NCBI GenBank assembly: GCA_945861665.1
Contig: CAMAVS010000009.1
Span: forward strand, 28,514 to 92,513
Length of the DNA stretch: 64,000 nt
DNA from: Chitinophaga pinensis
Lineage (GTDB): Bacteria > Bacteroidota > Bacteroidia > UBA4408
Direction of reading: 5' to 3'
Positions within the stretch are counted from its first letter, which is position 1, and every line of letters starts with the position of its first letter. Below are positions 35,663 to 46,315 of the stretch, piece by piece. The position numbers and the translations under genes were made by a program. The notes below the pieces were generated by a model that worked only from the letters and a program-made list of their open reading frames with translations, ran no database searches and was not told where the DNA came from.

Positions 35663-38200
35663 TTATTCTTTTGTTTTTTTCTTCTTCGCTTTAATTGTTT
35701 TCATCCTAATTTCTTGCTTTTCTACCGCTAAATCTACTTCGATAGAATCACCTTCACTTAGTTTTGATTTCAAAATTTCTTCTGCCAATGGGTCTTCTAG
35801 ATATTTTTGTATGGCACGTTTTAATGGTCTGGCACCAAAATTTACATCGTAACCTTTGTCGGCAATAAAATCCTTTGCCTTATCGGTTAACTTAATCTTA
35901 TAGCCCAATGACTCAACACGTCCGTATAAATTTTTCAATTCAATATCTATAATGATATGGATATCTTCTCTGCTTAATGAGTTAAACACAACAACATCAT
36001 CAATCCTATTTAAGAATTCTGGAGCAAATGCCTTTTTTAAAGCGCCTTCAATGACACCTTTTGCGTGAGCATCCACATCGTTCGCTTTTGCCGAAGTTGT
36101 AAAACCAACACCTTGTCCGAAATCCTTTAATTGCCTTGACCCAATATTAGAAGTCATAATGATGATGGTATTCTTAAAATCTACTTTTCTGCCTAAACTA
36201 TCGGTTAATTGTCCATCATCCAATACTTGCAACATTAAATTAAATACATCTGGATGTGCTTTTTCTATTTCATCCAACAAAATAATGGAATATGGTTTTC
36301 TACGCACCTTTTCTGTAAGTTGCCCACCTTCTTCATATCCTACATACCCCGGAGGCGCACCAATAAGACGAGTTACGGCAAATTTTTCCATATACTCACT
36401 CATATCAATGCGTAAAAGAGCCTCCTCACTATCAAACAAATATCGCGCTAACACCTTTGCTAGTTGTGTTTTCCCCACACCTGTAGGGCCAAGAAAAATA
36501 AAAGAACCGATAGGTTTGTTCGGGTCTTTTAATCCGGCACGATTTCGTTGAATAGCTTTCACAACTTTTTGAATGGCAATGTCTTGACCAATTACTTTAC
36601 CTTTTATGGAGTCGAGCATATTTATTAAACGATTGCTTTCATTCAAGGCAACACGTTGAACCGGTATTCCTGTCATCATTGCTACCACTTCTGCCACATT
36701 ATCTTCGGTAACTAACTCGCGGTTATTTTTGGTATCGTCATCCCACTGCTTTTTAGCCACTTCTAGTTGGTCCAGTAATTGCCGCTCTGTATCTCTTAGT
36801 TTTGCAGCCTCTTCATACTTCTGACTCCTAACAACCTTGTTTTTTTCTACTTTAATATCTTCAATCTTTTTTTCAATTTCAATAATATTTGGAGGAACAT
36901 TTATGTTGGTTATGTGAACTCTTGAACCTACCTCATCCATTGCATCAATTGCTTTATCGGGCAAATGTTTATCGCTTATATACCTTTGTGTAAGATTTAC
37001 ACAGGCTTTTAATGCCTCATCCGTATAAGTTACATTGTGATGATCTTCGTATTTTCCCTTAATGTTGTTTAGTATCTGAATGGTTTCTTCAACAGTTGCA
37101 GGCTCAATAATTACCTTTTGGAACCTTCTTTCCAAGGCTCCATCCTTTTCAATATATTGGCGAAACTCATCCAAAGTAGTGGCACCAATACATTGTATTT
37201 CACCCCTTGCTAATGCTGGTTTAAACATATTTGAAGCATCCATTGAACCACTTGCGCCACCTGCACCAATTATGGTATGTATTTCATCTATAAATAAAAT
37301 AACATCAGGCGATTTTTCAAGCTCATTCATTACTGCTTTCATTCTTTCTTCAAACTGTCCACGGTATTTGGTTCCTGCAACCAAAGAAGCTAAATCCAAA
37401 GTAACAACACGTTTGTTAAATAACACGCGTGATACTTTTTTCTGCACTATCCTTAATGCCAATCCCTCGGCAATAGCAGATTTTCCAACTCCGGGCTCTC
37501 CAATTAATATTGGATTATTCTTTTTTCTACGACTTAATATTTGAGAAACACGTTCAATTTCCTTTTCACGACCTACGATAGGGTCTAATTTATCTTCTTC
37601 AGCGGCTTTAGTAAGGTCACGACCAAAATTATCCAAAACTGGTGTTTTTGATTTAGGGTCTATTGTTTTTTTAGATGCGGCACCAAAATTGGCCGATTCA
37701 TCTTCTTCCGGATCATTGTCGGAAGGATTTGAGGGGAATTCTGCCTTTGTATCTGTTAAGCCGTTGGCGTTATAGTTATTTATTTGAGTTTTAACCATAT
37801 CATAATCAACATTAAACTTTGCCAGCACATTTGCAGCCAAATTATCTTCTACTTTCAAGATGGATAACAACAAATGCTCGGTTCCTATCAGTTCACTTTT
37901 GAACAGCTTAGCCTCTAAGTATGTGATCTTTAATGCTTTTTCGGCTTGCTTTATCAAGGGCAGGTTTTGTAAACTTTTAGTAGATTTTGAAGGTGTTTTA
38001 ATAGACTGCTCCAGTTTTTTTCGTAAATCAATTAAATTAACGCTTAAGGAATTCAATATTTTTATAGCCATTCCTTCGCCATCTCTAATCATTCCTAACA
38101 ACAAATGCTCGGTACCAATATATTCGTGTCCCAGTCGTAACGCTTCTTCACGGCTGTATGTAATGACATCTTTTACTCTGGGTGAAAATTTAGCTTCCAT
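35663..38200 (-). CDS. clpC: ATP-dependent Clp protease ATPase subunit ClpC
   Basis: The 845-residue protein has two Clp N repeats (GTEHLLLGMIRDGEG, GTEHLLLSILKVE), a first AAA domain with GEPGVGKSAIAEGLA, and DEIHTIIGAGG. A UVR-like coiled segment (RSQKYEEAAKLRDTERQL), a second AAA domain with GPTGVGKTQLAK and LLDEIEKAHP, and a basic C-terminal tail follow. This is the ClpC layout. It unfolds proteins for ClpP. It has its own divergent region with gyrA. Confidence 0.97.
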   Translation of the reverse strand: MEAKFSPRVKDVITYSREEALRLGHEYIGTEHLLLGMIRDGEGMAIKILNSLSVNLIDLRKKLEQSIKTPSKSTKSLQNLPLIKQAEKALKITYLEAKLFKSELIGTEHLLLSILKVEDNLAANVLAKFNVDYDMVKTQINNYNANGLTDTKAEFPSNPSDNDPEEDESANFGAASKKTIDPKSKTPVLDNFGRDLTKAAEEDKLDPIVGREKEIERVSQILSRRKKNNPILIGEPGVGKSAIAEGLALRIVQKKVSRVLFNKRVVTLDLASLVAGTKYRGQFEERMKAVMNELEKSPDVILFIDEIHTIIGAGGASGSMDASNMFKPALARGEIQCIGATTLDEFRQYIEKDGALERRFQKVIIEPATVEETIQILNNIKGKYEDHHNVTYTDEALKACVNLTQRYISDKHLPDKAIDAMDEVGSRVHITNINVPPNIIEIEKKIEDIKVEKNKVVRSQKYEEAAKLRDTERQLLDQLEVAKKQWDDDTKNNRELVTEDNVAEVVAMMTGIPVQRVALNESNRLINMLDSIKGKVIGQDIAIQKVVKAIQRNRAGLKDPNKPIGSFIFLGPTGVGKTQLAKVLARYLFDSEEALLRIDMSEYMEKFAVTRLIGAPPGYVGYEEGGQLTEKVRRKPYSIILLDEIEKAHPDVFNLMLQVLDDGQLTDSLGRKVDFKNTIIIMTSNIGSRQLKDFGQGVGFTTSAKANDVDAHAKGVIEGALKKAFAPEFLNRIDDVVVFNSLSREDIHIIIDIELKNLYGRVESLGYKIKLTDKAKDFIADKGYDVNFGARPLKRAIQKYLEDPLAEEILKSKLSEGDSIEVDLAVEKQEIRMKTIKAKKKKTKE

Positions 38201-38462
38201 AATTAGTACTATTTAACGCGTAGCTTATATACTTTATTAGTGTGCAATGTATAAACAAAATAATTTATTCCAAAATTAACCATCGAATCCTATGCCAAAG
38301 TTTTAAAACGTTTATTTTACAAACAGAAAAGTGTTAACAATGTTGATAACTCATTAATAATTTTAAGCCCTTAAAACAACACTATTTAGTAACTTCGGGC
38401 GTCAAAATAAAAGACATTTTATTATCGATTTACACAGTTTAAAAACATAAAAACAAGAAAAA

Positions 38463-41009
38463 ATGGCAGAGGGCGAAAAAATTATCAAAATCAATATTGA
38501 GGAGCAAATGAAAAATGCTTACATCGATTACTCGATGTCAGTTATAGTATCGCGCGCATTACCCGATGTACGAGATGGGTTAAAGCCTGTTCACAGACGC
38601 GTATTGTATGGAATGCTTGAGTTGGGAGTGTTGTCAAATCGCGCACATAAAAAGTCAGCAAGAATTGTGGGAGAGGTATTGGGGAAATACCACCCACATG
38701 GTGATAGCTCAGTATACGATGCGATGGTGCGTATGGCACAGGTATGGAGTTTAAGGTATCCTTTGGTAGATGGTCAAGGAAATTTTGGTTCGGTTGATGG
38801 TGATAGTCCTGCTGCAATGCGTTACACCGAAGCGCGATTAAAAAAAATTGCAGAAGAAATAGTAGCCGATTTAGAAAAAGACACCGTTGATTTTCGCTTA
38901 AACTTTGATGACTCACTGGAAGAGCCTACTGTTATGCCAAGTCGTATTCCTAATCTATTATTAAACGGAGCATCTGGAATTGCAGTTGGTATGGCAACTA
39001 ATATGGCTCCGCACAATATAACGGAAGTTATAAATGGAATTATAGCTTACATTGAAAACAATGAAATTGATGTTGCCGGATTAATGCAATATATAAAAGC
39101 ACCTGATTTTCCGACAGGTGGTATAATTTACGGATATGAGGGTGTAAAGGATGCTTTTGAAACCGGAAGAGGTAAAATTGTAATGCGTGCTCAAACACAA
39201 ATTGAACAAACATCTTCGGGCAAAGAAAGAATCATTGTAAATGAAATCCCTTATTTGATTAATAAAGCTGAAATGATTCGAAAAACAGCTGAATTAATAA
39301 ACGACAAAAAAATAGAAGGCATATCTGACATACGTGATGAAAGTGACAGACAAGGAATGCGTATTGTGTACGAAATAAAAAAGGATGCTATAACGAACGT
39401 AGTGTTGAATAAATTATTTAAATACACTGAATTACAATCCTCTTTTAGTGTAAACAATATTGCTTTGGTTGCAGGAAGACCAATGATGTTGACCCTGAAA
39501 GATATGATAGTACATTTTGTTGCTCACCGTCACGAAGTGGTTGTAAGAAGAACAAAATATGAGTTAGTACAAGCAGAAAAACGTGCTCACATTTTACAAG
39601 GTTATTTAATAGCGCTTGATCATTTAGATGAGGTTATTAAATTGATACGTGCATCGGCAACGCCTAGCGAGGCACAAGATGGCTTAATGAATAATTTCGG
39701 ATTAAGCGAAATTCAAGCAAAAGCAATTTTAGAAATGCGTTTGCGTGTACTAACAGGATTAGAGAGAGATAAGATAAAAGCAGAGTTTGAAGAGTTGATG
39801 AAGTTAATAGATTACTTAAAAAGCATTTTGGCAGACGAAACACTTCGAATGAAAATTATTAAAGACGAATTAATTGAAATACGTGAGAAATATGGTGATG
39901 CTAGAAGATCAGAAATAGTATATGCTGCCAACGATTTCAAAATAGAAGATATGATTGCCGATGAAGATGTCGTAATTACCATTTCTCATATGGGGTACAT
40001 TAAGCGTACTCAATTGGCAGAATATAGAACACAAAACAGGGGAGGAAAGGGGTCGAAAGGTACGGCAACACGTGACGAAGATTTCCTTGAGCATTTATTT
40101 GTTGCATCCACACACAATTATTTATTGTTGTTTACGGAGCAAGGTCGTTGTTTTTGGATGCGAGCCTTTGAAGTACCAGAAGGAACTAAAATATCTAAAG
40201 GAAGAGCAATACAGAACCTAATCAACATTCCTCAGGATGATAAAGTAAAAGCATACATCAATGTTAAAAATTTAGCGGATGAAGATTATCTCAACAATAA
40301 CTTCATTATTATGTGTACTAAAAATGGTATAATTAAAAAAACAACATTAAAGGCTTATTCCCGTCCTCGCCAAAATGGAATTAACGCCATTACAGTTAGA
40401 GACGGAGATACGCTGTTGGAAGCAAAATTAACAACCGGTAAAAATGAAATAATGTTGGCTTCACGAGGTGGCAAGATAGTTCGCTTTAATGAGGCTGGTG
40501 TTAGGCCAATGGGACGAAATGCATCGGGTGTAAAAGGCATTAACTTATCGGGAATAAAAGGAAACGATGTAATTGGAATGATTGCTATTGATGTTGAAAA
40601 CAAAGACATAAACGTTATGGTTGTATCCGAAAAAGGATATGGTAAACGTTCGGATATTGAAGAGTACAGAATTACTAAACGCGGTGGAAAAGGAGTTAAA
40701 ACAATCAACATTACTGATAAAACAGGTGAATTAATTGCCATTAAAGATGTTACTGACCAAAATGATTTGATGATTATTAACCGATCGGGAATAATGATAC
40801 GTATGTCGGTTGCCGACTTACGCGTTATTGGACGTGCAACACAAGGTGTGCGACTCATCAACTTGAAAGAATCGGACGACATTGCTGCTGTAACGAAGGT
40901 GGACAGGGAAGAAGAAATTATTACTGAAGTTGGAACGGATATTGCTGAAGGCACGGAAGGAGATGCGGATACTACAAAAGAAACAAATAACGAAACAACA
41001 GAATCATAA
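38463..41009 (+). CDS. gyrA: DNA gyrase subunit A
   Basis: The 848-residue protein has the active-site tyrosine in [10 protein letters not shown] (residue 121) and the GyrA box in [13 protein letters not shown], which separates it from ParC. The quinolone-region residues (E. coli Ser83/Asp87 equivalents are Ser82 and Asp86) are of the sensitive type. The C-terminal domain repeats ([21 protein letters not shown]) and an acidic tail are present. It is followed by a TPR gene three bases on. Confidence 0.97.
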   Translation: MAEGEKIIKINIEEQMKNAYIDYSMSVIVSRALPDVRDGLKPVHRRVLYGMLELGVLSNRAHKKSARIVGEVLGKYHPHGDSSVYDAMVRMAQVWSLRYPLVDGQGNFGSVDGDSPAAMRYTEARLKKIAEEIVADLEKDTVDFRLNFDDSLEEPTVMPSRIPNLLLNGASGIAVGMATNMAPHNITEVINGIIAYIENNEIDVAGLMQYIKAPDFPTGGIIYGYEGVKDAFETGRGKIVMRAQTQIEQTSSGKERIIVNEIPYLINKAEMIRKTAELINDKKIEGISDIRDESDRQGMRIVYEIKKDAITNVVLNKLFKYTELQSSFSVNNIALVAGRPMMLTLKDMIVHFVAHRHEVVVRRTKYELVQAEKRAHILQGYLIALDHLDEVIKLIRASATPSEAQDGLMNNFGLSEIQAKAILEMRLRVLTGLERDKIKAEFEELMKLIDYLKSILADETLRMKIIKDELIEIREKYGDARRSEIVYAANDFKIEDMIADEDVVITISHMGYIKRTQLAEYRTQNRGGKGSKGTATRDEDFLEHLFVASTHNYLLLFTEQGRCFWMRAFEVPEGTKISKGRAIQNLINIPQDDKVKAYINVKNLADEDYLNNNFIIMCTKNGIIKKTTLKAYSRPRQNGINAITVRDGDTLLEAKLTTGKNEIMLASRGGKIVRFNEAGVRPMGRNASGVKGINLSGIKGNDVIGMIAIDVENKDINVMVVSEKGYGKRSDIEEYRITKRGGKGVKTINITDKTGELIAIKDVTDQNDLMIINRSGIMIRMSVADLRVIGRATQGVRLINLKESDDIAAVTKVDREEEIITEVGTDIAEGTEGDADTTKETNNETTES

Positions 41010-41012
41010 ACT

Positions 41013-42227
41013 ATGAAACGACTATTTATTATTGTCCTTGCAACTATTTCAACGCAGGTGCTTGCGCAGAATAAAAATGTGGTTAGTGCCATTAATTACT
41101 TAAACTATTATCAAAAAGATAAGGGAATAAGCGATTTATTGGATGCAAAAACATACATTGATTTGGCAACAGAAAATGTAGACACCAAGGAGAATGCAAA
41201 AACGTGGAGCTATAGAGGAAAAATTTATTTGGATTTGTATAATTCAAAGGATCCCAAAGCAAAAGAAACAGCGCCTACTGCATTGGACGAGGCTTCGAAG
41301 GCATTTGTTCAATGTATAAAATTGGATGCAAAAGGAAATTATGCTGATTCGAAAAACTTCCTAAACAATTGTGCTTTAATTTATGGTAATAAAGGGGTTA
41401 AAGATTTTAATGATAAAGATTATGCAAATGCATTTGCGGCATTTGAATCGTCTATTAATATTAAATCTGCCAATTTTAATATCATTGATACAGGAGCAAT
41501 ATACAATGCTGCGGTTGCTGCCGAGAAAGCAAATAATTTTGCAAAGGCAAAAGAATATTATTCAAAGCTGATTGATATAAAATACGGTGGAGAAAAAGAT
41601 GGCGCAAAAGTATACTTCTACATTGCCAGTTTATACAAACAGGAAAAAGACGATGCAAATTATATTGCAACAATACAAAAAGGACGCGCTGCCTTTCCAA
41701 ACGATAAAATGTTGGTTATTGAAGAGTTAAATTATTATTTACTATCGGGTAAAATTAAAGAAGCAATTAACAACCTTGACATTGCCATCAGCAAAGACCC
41801 CAACAATGAAGTGCTATATTATAACAAGGGAACACTTTATGATAATTTAACTACAACCGATAAGCCTAAAGCAACCGATGCTGAGAAGAAAGAATACACT
41901 GAAAAGGCCGAAGCCGCTTATAAAAAAGCATTGGAAATAAACCCTTCGTATTTTGATGCTTTGTATAATATTGGTGCAATGTATTTTAATATTGCAGCAA
42001 ACATTAATAATGCCGCATCGGATATCAAAGACCAAAAGAAATACGATGCTGAAGTAAAAAAAGCGGACGATGTGTTTAAACAATCGCTTTCATACCTGGA
42101 AAAAGCAGACCAAGTTGGCAGTACTGATAAAGTAACTTATAAAACATTATTGCAAACATTGCAAACATTGTATTTAATGACTGAGCAACCAGAAAAGGCT
42201 GCTGCCATTAAAAAAAGAACGGAATAA
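41013..42227 (+). CDS. Secreted TPR protein downstream of gyrA
   Basis: The 404-residue protein has a signal peptide ending STQVLAQ and at least five tetratricopeptide units (for example EALNYYLLSGKIKEAINNLDIA-type and AAYKKALEINPSYFDALYNIGAMY). It may be a cell-envelope scaffold. It lies three bases after gyrA and is followed by a strong bidirectional terminator. Confidence 0.88.
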   Translation: MKRLFIIVLATISTQVLAQNKNVVSAINYLNYYQKDKGISDLLDAKTYIDLATENVDTKENAKTWSYRGKIYLDLYNSKDPKAKETAPTALDEASKAFVQCIKLDAKGNYADSKNFLNNCALIYGNKGVKDFNDKDYANAFAAFESSINIKSANFNIIDTGAIYNAAVAAEKANNFAKAKEYYSKLIDIKYGGEKDGAKVYFYIASLYKQEKDDANYIATIQKGRAAFPNDKMLVIEELNYYLLSGKIKEAINNLDIAISKDPNNEVLYYNKGTLYDNLTTTDKPKATDAEKKEYTEKAEAAYKKALEINPSYFDALYNIGAMYFNIAANINNAASDIKDQKKYDAEVKKADDVFKQSLSYLEKADQVGSTDKVTYKTLLQTLQTLYLMTEQPEKAAAIKKRTE

Positions 42228-42246
42228 AATCTCTTATTTTGAAAAT

Positions 42247-42280
42247 AAAAAAACCTCTAAAGAATATTAGAGGTTTTTTT
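42247..42280 (+). terminator. Bidirectional terminator
   Basis: AAAAAAACCTCTAA, loop AGAATA, TTAGAGGTTTTTTT: a perfect 14-bp stem with flanking A- and T-runs. It can end the TPR gene and the facing sialic acid-type synthase gene. Confidence 0.85.
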
Positions 42281-42298
42281 TATTTAAATAGATTTACT

Positions 42299-43348
42299 TT
42301 AAGTAATTAAATCTTCCCAACGAAGTGGTGCACCTTGTTTTAAATCACCTTTCACTTTTTTTCCAATAATAATATCGTAAAACTTTGGTTCTAATCCCAA
42401 GGCGGGACGTATAATTCGGATATTATTTTCAGTGATTACATCACCTGCTTTCATATCCATGTTTACATAAATAGAGCGTTTGTACAATACACTTTTCTCT
42501 TCTGCTTTTTGAATACCATACTGAACTGTACCAATTGCTAAAAATGCTCTTTCTGATTCAACGACCAAACTCTTTAATTCTTCCGGCTCCAACGAAAATG
42601 CCGAGTCAACCCCTCCATCTGCTCTGCGTAAAGTAAAATGCTTTTCAACAACCCTTGCACCTAAAGAAACCGCTGCAACCGAAACTCCAATACCCATCGT
42701 ATGATCGGACAAACCAACTATACAATTGTGCAATTGTGCTAAATGCGGAATGGTAAGTAAATTTGTATTTTCGGGAGTAGCAGGATAAGTGCTAGTACAT
42801 TTTAATAAAATAAGTTGAGTGCAACCCGCATCTCTCAATACCCTTATACTTTCATCTATATCAGAAATAGTAGATACACCCGTAGACATAATTACCGGCT
42901 TACCGGTAGCGGCTACTTTCCTTAATAATGGATGGTGAGTATTTTCAAACGATGCTATTTTATATGCAGGAACGTTCAGTGATTCCAAAAAGTCAACAGA
43001 TGATTCATCAAAAGGAGAACTGAAAGCAAGCATTCCCTTTTCAATTGCTCTATCAAAAATAGCTTTGTGCCATTCCCAAGGAGTGTATGCTTGTTTGTAT
43101 AAATTATGTAATTCCTGTCCATCCCATAAAGAATTTTTATCTTCAATGGTATGGGCTCCCTTCATAGTAATGGTATCAGCAGTATACGTTTGCAACTTAA
43201 GTGCGTGTGCACCTGCTGCTGCTGCTGCATCTACCAATGCCAATGCCCTATCAAGCGACTGATTATGATTTCCACTCATTTCAGCAATAATAAACGGAGG
43301 GTGATTATCACCTATCGATACATTCCCAATTTTTACGCTTGTTTTCAT
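42299..43348 (-). CDS. pseI: Pseudaminic/sialic acid-type synthase (NeuB/PseI family)
   Basis: The 349-residue protein has an N-terminal NeuB barrel (PFIIAEMSGNHNQSLDRAL, GAHALKLQTYTADTITM, SSPFDESSVDFLESLNVPAYKIASFE, LKCTSTYPATPENTN, GLSDHTMGI, KHFTLRRADGGVDSAFSLEP). A C-terminal SAF domain (KRSIYVNMDMKAGDVITENNIR, RPALGLEP) follows. The WDGQELHNLYKQAYTPWEW stretch and the SDSAFSLEP-type motif fit PseI better than NeuB, so the product is probably pseudaminic acid. No other Pse gene lies nearby. Confidence 0.88.
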   Translation of the reverse strand: MKTSVKIGNVSIGDNHPPFIIAEMSGNHNQSLDRALALVDAAAAAGAHALKLQTYTADTITMKGAHTIEDKNSLWDGQELHNLYKQAYTPWEWHKAIFDRAIEKGMLAFSSPFDESSVDFLESLNVPAYKIASFENTHHPLLRKVAATGKPVIMSTGVSTISDIDESIRVLRDAGCTQLILLKCTSTYPATPENTNLLTIPHLAQLHNCIVGLSDHTMGIGVSVAAVSLGARVVEKHFTLRRADGGVDSAFSLEPEELKSLVVESERAFLAIGTVQYGIQKAEEKSVLYKRSIYVNMDMKAGDVITENNIRIIRPALGLEPKFYDIIIGKKVKGDLKQGAPLRWEDLIT

Positions 43349-43359
43349 ACTGTTTTGTG

Positions 43360-45789
43360 TTAACGTATAATGGCCCCCAATTTTTCTCGGTAAGCATTCA
43401 TCAACTTATCCATTGCTTTTTCAATTTGTTTGTCGGTGAGTGTTGCTTGCTCATCTTGTAAAATAAAACTCACAGCATATGATTTTTTTCCCGACTCTAA
43501 CTTTTCTCCTTCATACACATCAAATAAATTTACCTGCTTTAATAAAGTTTTTTCTGTTGTGAATGCCAATGTTTTTACTTCGTCAAAAAGGACTGCTTGG
43601 TCAAGCAAAAGTGCTAAGTCTCTTCTCACTTCAGGGAACTTTGTAAGTTCTTTATAACTGCTTGATACATTTTTCAACAGCTGCATTATTCCATCCCAAT
43701 TAAATGTAGCATAGTATACGGGAGTAGTTATATCAGCCAATTTTAATGCATTTTTAGAAACTAACCCTACTTCAGCAATTACTTGCTTTTTCACTTCATA
43801 ACTTAATCCTTCGGCAATGTATTGATTGGAAATGTTGTTAGTTTTAAAATTAGCTATCCCTAACTTTTCCAACAAGGTATTTACAATTCCTTTGACATAG
43901 TAAAAGTCTGCTTTTTCAGTCTTTACATCCCAACTTTCATCTCTTTTATTTCCTGTAATAAAAATCGCCAAGTGATTTGTTTCGGTATATTTTTTTAATC
44001 CATCAGCACTTTTATTATAGTGGTATATTTTACCAAATTCGTAAAATTTAAGATCAGATTTTTTTCTGTTGATGTTGTACAACATACTTTCTAATCCCCC
44101 ATACAACATTGTTTGTCTCATTACATCTAATTCGGAACTTAAAGGATTTAAAATAGAAACACTTGTTTCCTTATCTCCATATTTCGAAGCTGTTAATGAA
44201 TTACACATTATTTCATAAAATCCATTTGCACTTAAAAAATTGGATACTGCTTGTTGGTATTTGGTACTACTTGGTTTTTGTGCATAAGATAATGAAGACC
44301 TCACCGTTTCGGGTATTTCAACATCATTGTAACCGTATATTCTTAACACTTCTTCAATAACATCAATCTCTCTTTTTACATCTACTTTATTCGTTGGTAT
44401 AGCAAGAAGCATTGTATCATTGCCTTCCGAGGCAATTTCAATTTCCAATGAACGCAGAATATTTTTCACTTGTTCGTGTGGTATTTTTTTTCCTATTATT
44501 CGTTCACAATCATCATATGAAAAAGGTATTTCAACAGGCGAAACTAGAGAAGGATAAATGTCGATAATAGCAGATGAAATTTCTCCACCAGCTATTTCCT
44601 TTATAAGCAAGGCTGCTCGCTTTAACGCATAAACAGTTATATTTGGATCGCTTCCTCTTTCGAAACGAAAAGAAGCATCTGTTTTTAAATTATGACTTTT
44701 TGATGTTTTTCGAACACTCACTGAATTGAAATAAGCACTTTCTAAAAATATGCTTTTTGTACTTTTTGATATTCCGGAATTTAATCCACCAAACACCCCT
44801 GCAATACACATAGGTTCGGTATCGTTGCAAATAATTAAATCGTTTGTTCCAATAGTACGTTCAACAGCATCAAGCGTTTTAAATTTGAGTGGAGCATCAA
44901 ATTTTTTAACCCTTACAATGTTGCTTTTTATTTTGTCTCTATCAAATGCGTGAAGTGGCTGACCGGTTTCGTGCAATACATAATTGGTTACATCCACAAT
45001 ATTGTTGATGGATTTTATTCCAATTGTTTTCAGCGCATTTTTTAACCATTCGGGCGATTCTTTTACTTCAATACCACTTATAACCAAGCCTGAATAGCGA
45101 GGACAAGCATCCGCATCCTCAATAATTACTTGTATTGTATCGTTTGTGTTATCTTCCGAAAAAGCATTTACATCGGGCATTGCCAAGCGGTGTTCGCTTG
45201 TATTGTTTTTATGGTTTAGCACTGCAACCAAATCACGTGCTACACCAATGTGTGAAGTTGCATCGGCACGATTGGGAGTTAAACCAATTTCAAAAATAAA
45301 ATCCTGTGAAATATTAAAATATTGATTGGCAGGCATTCCTACTTGAGCTTCACTATCTAACACCATAATACCTTCGTGAGAAGCTCCCAAGCCAATTTCA
45401 TCTTCCGCGCAAATCATTCCCTCTGATAAAGCTCCTCTTATTTTCGATTTTTTTATTTCAAAAGGTTCTCCCTTAGTTGGGTATAATGTTGCTCCAATGG
45501 TTGCAATAACTACCTTCTGCCCAACCGCAACGTTTGCTGCTCCACAAACAATGTGCAGAACATTTTCTGCCGCTATGTTTACTGTTGTTATGCTTAATCT
45601 ATCTGCATCAGGATGTTTTTCTTTGGTTAATACTTGCCCTACTACCATACCCACTAATCCACCTTTTATTGATTGGTGTTTTTCAATACTCTCCACTTCT
45701 AGTCCACAAAAGGTTAATGAATCGGCTATTTCAGCCGGTTCAGCATTTGTATTTACATATTGTTTTAACCAATTGTATGATATTTTCAT
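43360..45789 (-). CDS. pheT: Phenylalanyl-tRNA synthetase beta subunit
   Basis: The 809-residue protein has the tRNA-binding (EMAP-like) start, with GLVGMVVGQVLTKEKHPDADRLSITTV, then the B3/B4 and B5 domains (ETGQPLHAFDRDKI, DASFRFERGSDPNIT). The FDX-ACB anticodon-binding end (KFPEVRRDLALLLDQAVLF, SYAVSFILQDEQATLTDKQIEKAMDKL) closes it. It charges tRNA-Phe together with PheS, which is not in the window. It is 11 bases upstream of the synthase gene on the same strand. Confidence 0.97.
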   Translation of the reverse strand: MKISYNWLKQYVNTNAEPAEIADSLTFCGLEVESIEKHQSIKGGLVGMVVGQVLTKEKHPDADRLSITTVNIAAENVLHIVCGAANVAVGQKVVIATIGATLYPTKGEPFEIKKSKIRGALSEGMICAEDEIGLGASHEGIMVLDSEAQVGMPANQYFNISQDFIFEIGLTPNRADATSHIGVARDLVAVLNHKNNTSEHRLAMPDVNAFSEDNTNDTIQVIIEDADACPRYSGLVISGIEVKESPEWLKNALKTIGIKSINNIVDVTNYVLHETGQPLHAFDRDKIKSNIVRVKKFDAPLKFKTLDAVERTIGTNDLIICNDTEPMCIAGVFGGLNSGISKSTKSIFLESAYFNSVSVRKTSKSHNLKTDASFRFERGSDPNITVYALKRAALLIKEIAGGEISSAIIDIYPSLVSPVEIPFSYDDCERIIGKKIPHEQVKNILRSLEIEIASEGNDTMLLAIPTNKVDVKREIDVIEEVLRIYGYNDVEIPETVRSSLSYAQKPSSTKYQQAVSNFLSANGFYEIMCNSLTASKYGDKETSVSILNPLSSELDVMRQTMLYGGLESMLYNINRKKSDLKFYEFGKIYHYNKSADGLKKYTETNHLAIFITGNKRDESWDVKTEKADFYYVKGIVNTLLEKLGIANFKTNNISNQYIAEGLSYEVKKQVIAEVGLVSKNALKLADITTPVYYATFNWDGIMQLLKNVSSSYKELTKFPEVRRDLALLLDQAVLFDEVKTLAFTTEKTLLKQVNLFDVYEGEKLESGKKSYAVSFILQDEQATLTDKQIEKAMDKLMNAYREKLGAIIR

Positions 45790-45917
45790 AACAGCCTTCC
45801 CTTTTAAATAAAGAACAAAATTAATTAAATAAAACCAAAGAAAGTGGGAAAATTACAAGGGCTGTTTTATGTAATTTTCACACAGGATGGCTGTTCGAAA
45901 AAAGATGAATAAAATTA

Positions 45918-45925
45918 TAACTTTG
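45918..45925 (+). promoter_or_regulatory. -7 box of the SUI1-family gene
   Basis: TAACTTTG matches TAnnTTTG and lies 16 bases before the ATG. No clear -33 element is seen. Confidence 0.4.
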
Positions 45926-45941
45926 CGCACAAATCCACCCA

Positions 45942-46277
45942 ATGAATAAAAAAAACAAGGCTAACGGTATTGTATACTCTACTAACAAAGACTTTAAGTA
46001 CCAATCTTCCACGACTCAAAAAACAACATTGCCATCACAACAACAAGAGCTTAAAATTTACCTCGATAGAAAAGGAGGAGGTAAAGTAGTAACACGTATT
46101 TCAGGTTTTATTGGAACTAGTGATGATTTGGAAAGCTTGGGAAAAATGCTCAAACAAAAATGTGGTGTGGGAGGAAGTGTTAAAGAAGGCGAAGTATTGA
46201 TACAAGGGGAACACCGAGATAAAATCCTGAAACTATTAACAGACGGGAATTACAAAGCAAAAAAAGCAGGAGGTTAA
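45942..46277 (+). CDS. SUI1/YciH-family translation factor
   Basis: The 111-residue protein has a disordered N-terminus and a C-terminal eIF1-type domain: [44 protein letters not shown] and [14 protein letters not shown]. It likely helps start-codon selection. It stands alone, and its stop codon sits in the loop of a terminator. Confidence 0.9.
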   Translation: MNKKNKANGIVYSTNKDFKYQSSTTQKTTLPSQQQELKIYLDRKGGGKVVTRISGFIGTSDDLESLGKMLKQKCGVGGSVKEGEVLIQGEHRDKILKLLTDGNYKAKKAGG

Positions 46278-46294
46278 ATACCTTCCTGCTTTTT
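46261..46294 (+). terminator. Terminator overlapping the SUI1-family stop codon
   Basis: AAAAAGCAGGA pairs with TCCTGCTTTTT, with the stop codon in the loop. It faces the OmpA-family gene on the other strand and can serve both. Confidence 0.75.
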
Positions 46295-46315
46295 AATTAT
46301 GCTTTAAATTTCTAC

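Noticed and set aside
38201..38462. DnaA-box-like words between clpC and gyrA (TGTTGATAA, that is TTATCAACA)
   Set aside because: A single word with one mismatch to the consensus is not enough to propose an origin.
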